Under the pieces are notes generated by a model. The model was not told where the DNA came from. It saw only the letters and a program-made list of their open reading frames with translations, and ran no database searches. Of a stretch of 26,156 nucleotides of DNA, positions 23,669 through 26,156 are shown piece by piece. The stretch comes from an uncultured Prevotella sp. (lineage in GTDB: Bacteria > Bacteroidota > Bacteroidia > Bacteroidales > Bacteroidaceae): NCBI GenBank assembly GCA_927910885.1, contig CAKMOD010000114.1, forward strand, positions 1 through 26,156, in the 5' to 3' direction. The first letter of the stretch is position 1; each line of letters opens with the position of its first letter. The position numbers and the translations under genes were made by a program.

Positions 23669-23715
23669 AAAGCCGCCTCTTTATGGGAACGAACCATTCA
23701 GAGGTGGCTTTCTTT
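23669..23715 (+). terminator. Terminator of the EFR1-protease unit
   Basis: A 12-bp stem (23669-23680 with 23700-23711, one G-T pair), 19-nt loop, followed by the T-rich TCTTTATCTTTC. Confidence 0.75.
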
Positions 23716-24190
23716 ATCTTTCAAAATAGCATAGACACTTATCAGTTGATAGATAGGAAGCAAACAAAGTATCAGGACATACTGTTTCAAAGTTACTCTC
23801 CTCTATTACTTCCCGAATTTATCACGGTTTCTTTCGAGCGATGTAGACATAAAGTCTACTAAAGTTAGAGATGGATTATCATACTAAAATACAAGAATAA
23901 GTTTTATTTTAGTTTGCTATCACTTTTAACATTTCGTGTATCTACACTGTTAATCAATAAGTTAAGTAACGGAGACTGATGACAGGAATGACAGGAAAAT
24001 TGGTTTTCAAAAAATCACCTTACCGTATGTACACCAAAAGAGACACAAAGATTACTCATGTGAGGTAGCTTTTATTCTTCCATACATTGGAAGAACAAGG
24101 TACTACCCAAAACATAATAAGAGTCCTATTTAGCATCTATGAATTAGACTTAATAGCCGACCCTTACCTTATTATATTGCCTGACACAAA
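23716..24190. other. Gene-free region between convergent genes
   Basis: About 475 nt without a supportable gene. It contains two perfect small hairpins, 23843-23848 with 23854-23859 and 24075-24082 with 24088-24095. A 29-codon ORF (ATG 23979) opening with a repeated ATGACAGGA has no promoter and is not annotated as a gene. Confidence 0.45.
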
Positions 24191-24300
24191 CCCTCACAGC
24201 TAATTCTCTCAAACGTGTTAATACTCAGCACATCATGTGCGAATACGCATCATGAATAGTGCTGAGCACAAACACATTACAAAGAGAGCGTTAGAGAGGG
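24191..24300. repeat. Large imperfect inverted repeat (110 nt)
   Basis: The ends CCCTC and GAGGG pair, as do 24206-24210 with 24284-24288, 24215-24219 with 24271-24275, 24224-24231 with 24259-24266, 24234-24237 with 24251-24254 and 24238-24241 with 24246-24249, leaving an AATA loop. It lies just past the stop codon of the acyl-CoA ligase gene (24311). There is no T-run on either side, so it is a weak fit to an intrinsic terminator. Confidence 0.7.
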
Positions 24301-24310
24301 CTGTATTATC

Positions 24311-25975
24311 TTACTTCTCCTGATAAAGATAACGCTTGATACTCTTCTTCGGAGTCTTCGCAAACTCTTCATCACGCAACTCTATTGCCGAGAGATGACA
24401 GAAAGATGGCAACATATTGTTCAGTTCCAGACGATTCTGCTCCATAATCTCTTGCAGATCTGACTGCGAGAAGCCCATTTCCTTTGCCTCATCAAAATCA
24501 GGGTAGACCAAGCCAACAATCTTATCACCACGCTGAATGATAATACACTCACTGACCATAGACATAGAGTTTAGCTTATCTTCAATTTCCTCCGGATAAA
24601 CGTTCTGACCATTTGAGCCTAAAAGCATATTCTTAATACGGCCACGAATAAAGAGATGACCATCCGCACTCATCGTTCCAAGGTCGCCCGTATGATACCA
24701 ACCGTCCTTATCAAGAACTTCTTTAGTAGCCTCCTCATTCTTGTAATAACCTACCATCACATTCTCTCCTCTGGTAATAACCTCACCAGGAACATTTGCA
24801 GGATCAGGACTGACAATCTTCACTTCCATATTCAAGACAGGTGTACCACAAGAGCCTGGAACAAAGTCTTTGTAATCACTATAAGTTACCATCGGACCAC
24901 ATTCGGTTGCTCCATAACCACTGGTCACAGGGAAATTAATACTTACCAAGAAGTCTTCAATCTCCTTGTTAAGAGCAGCTCCGCCGGTAACAAGTTCATA
25001 CGCATTGCCACCAAAGGCTTCCATAACAATCGCACTGATTCTTTCCTTCACCTTCTTGCTAACAACAGGCATCTTCAGCAGCATACGAGTTGCTGTACTT
25101 TGTACCTTTGGAAAGACATTCTTACGAATAATCTTCTCAACAACCATTGGTACTGCAATAATAATAGCAGGACGAATATCAGTACAAGCCTGAGCTATCA
25201 AAGAAGGACTCGGCAGTCGTGTAAGGAAATATAGATGACTACCAAAGCTAAACTGGCAGATAAACTCACAAATCATTCCATACATGTGAGCCATTGGCAA
25301 CATACAAAGAACTTTACTACCAGGCTTAATATGTGGTTTCAAATCGGTTGTTGCCCAAGCGAGATTACTACGCACAGAACGATAACTGAGCATCACACCC
25401 TTTGAAAAACCAGTTGTTCCGCTGGTATAATTAATCAGTGCAAGGTCGTCAGCCTCGTCTTTGAAATAATTTACATCCTCTGCACGGAAGAACTTTGGAA
25501 ACTTCTTTCCAAAGAGTGCATTCAAGTTTTCACGAGCATTCGTCAAAGACTCTGAGCGAGAAAGAATCAAAGAGAAGTCTGGTAGATAGATTATACCCTC
25601 CAACTGAGGCATCTGTTCTCCATCGATAGTTGTTGCCACAACATCACCAACAAAGAGGAGTTTTGATTCAGAGTGATTAACAATATTGTAAATCTGCTCT
25701 GGCTTAAACTCATGCTGAACAGGTACTGCTACAGCTCCATAAGAGAGAGTTGCAAAGAAAGCAACTGCCCATGACGAGGAATTTCTACCACAAAGAGCAA
25801 TCTTATCACCCTTCTTCAAACCGCTATTCTCAAAAAGAATATGTAATTTCTCTATTTTGCGGGCTACATCATGGTATTGAAGTGTAGCACCAAGGTAGTC
25901 AGTCAGAGCATCTTTATCCCAGTTATCCTTGATACTCTTCTCTATACACGCGTTGAAACTTTTTATAGAATCCAT
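24311..25975 (-). CDS. Long-chain acyl-CoA ligase / AMP-binding enzyme
   Basis: About 554 aa of the ANL superfamily, which activates a carboxylate with ATP and transfers it to CoA. The phosphate-binding loop is YTSGTTGFSKGV (residues 183-194). The adenine-binding SGYGATECGP, the YHTGDLG motif and the hinge GRIKNMLLGSNGQNVYPEEIE with its downstream catalytic lysine context (TPKKSIKRYLYQ at the C-terminus) are all present. It most resembles long-chain fatty acid-CoA ligases (FadD-like), but substrate choice cannot be read with certainty. The ORF is open to an ATG at 26023, but that extension overlaps the -7 box at 25999-26006, so the ATG at 25975 (MDSIKSF) is chosen. Confidence 0.92.
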   Translation of the reverse strand: MDSIKSFNACIEKSIKDNWDKDALTDYLGATLQYHDVARKIEKLHILFENSGLKKGDKIALCGRNSSSWAVAFFATLSYGAVAVPVQHEFKPEQIYNIVNHSESKLLFVGDVVATTIDGEQMPQLEGIIYLPDFSLILSRSESLTNARENLNALFGKKFPKFFRAEDVNYFKDEADDLALINYTSGTTGFSKGVMLSYRSVRSNLAWATTDLKPHIKPGSKVLCMLPMAHMYGMICEFICQFSFGSHLYFLTRLPSPSLIAQACTDIRPAIIIAVPMVVEKIIRKNVFPKVQSTATRMLLKMPVVSKKVKERISAIVMEAFGGNAYELVTGGAALNKEIEDFLVSINFPVTSGYGATECGPMVTYSDYKDFVPGSCGTPVLNMEVKIVSPDPANVPGEVITRGENVMVGYYKNEEATKEVLDKDGWYHTGDLGTMSADGHLFIRGRIKNMLLGSNGQNVYPEEIEDKLNSMSMVSECIIIQRGDKIVGLVYPDFDEAKEMGFSQSDLQEIMEQNRLELNNMLPSFCHLSAIELRDEEFAKTPKKSIKRYLYQEK

Positions 25976-25998
25976 TGCACAAAAATATGATTTGCGTG

Positions 25999-26030
25999 CA
26001 AAGTTAAGTAATTTTCTGCACATTTACAAA
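25999..26030 (-). promoter_or_regulatory. Promoter of the acyl-CoA ligase gene
   Basis: On the minus strand TTTG (26030-26027) and TAACTTTG (26006-25999) are spaced by exactly 20 nt. The predicted leader to the ATG at 25975 is about 17 nt. Confidence 0.8.
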
Positions 26031-26156
26031 AACTTTGTGCAATAAAAATATTATAAATAGACAAAAATGAGGAGAAATATTCCTTTTTTATCTTCGAATA
26101 ATAGAATTCAAAGTTGAATTTTGTTTTCATCTTTCTGTACTCATTTTCTTATTAAA

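Noticed and set aside
23979..24068. 29-codon ORF starting with a repeated Met-Thr-Gly
   Set aside because: No promoter or ribosome binding site, and its position in featureless DNA gives no support; the repeat is only 9 nt long.
24075..24095. Perfect 8-bp hairpin as a terminator
   Set aside because: There is no T-run on either strand and no gene end close enough; its role, if any, is unclear.
1..26156. CRISPR array, tRNA/rRNA genes, insertion sequence, prophage or conjugative element
   Set aside because: No regularly spaced repeats, no cloverleaf or rRNA signatures, and no transposase, integrase or phage-like coding sequence was found on either strand.

Overview
The window looks like a chromosomal segment of a Bacteroidetes bacterium, most likely a Prevotella. 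The evidence is seen directly. It is AT-rich. At least nine intergenic sites carry the Bacteroidetes-type promoter (TTG or TTTG, 18-21 nt, then TAnnTTTG). Shine-Dalgarno sequences are scarce. The secreted M6 protease ends in the short 'YTLDGR...GIY...KKFVK' tail common on Prevotella exported proteins. I see no tRNA, rRNA, CRISPR array, transposase or phage gene. This is housekeeping chromosome with unusually informative intergenic regions.

Layout. 1-760: a dispersed-repeat copy, then a promoter-to-terminator unit with no convincing ORF (candidate structured RNA, about 366-708). 760-4821 (+): three exported proteins in a row: a small FG-GAP-like protein, a YARHG/DUF3160 protein, and an overlapping CapA/PGA_cap-type membrane-anchored phosphoesterase-like protein. 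4875-5870 (+): a monocistronic gene of unknown function with an acidic tail. 5957-6549: two divergent very small genes missed by usual length cut-offs, a 37-aa soluble protein (-) and a 27-aa membrane peptide (+), both with canonical promoters. 6839-10682 (-): an orphan substrate-binding lipoprotein, a 724-aa TPR protein and an AlkD-like HEAT-repeat protein. 10746-12146 (+): radA. 12576-13733 (-): a membrane-anchored TPR protein and ribH. 14032-15432 (+): recF and a DUF721/DciA-like protein. 15591-15896 (+): a second promoter-to-terminator unit without an ORF (candidate RNA with a GNRA hairpin). 15962-16845 (-): dapA, interrupted by an apparent 1-nt frameshift. 17018-18716 (-): truA and an EamA-type transporter. 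19331-20869 (-): a ComEC/Rec2 channel protein. 20993-23647 (+): an EFR1-type flavodoxin/ferredoxin protein and a secreted M6 metalloprotease. 24311-25975 (-): a long-chain acyl-CoA ligase.

How the genes relate. RadA, RecF, the DciA-like protein and the ComEC channel all concern DNA repair, replication or DNA uptake, but they sit in separate transcription units. RibH (flavin), DapA (lysine/diaminopimelate) and TruA (tRNA modification) are ordinary metabolism. The parts most worth a second look are the two orphan RNA units, the two small-protein genes, the three-copy intergenic repeat family, the dapA frameshift, and several genes whose -7 box nearly touches the start codon (likely leaderless messages).
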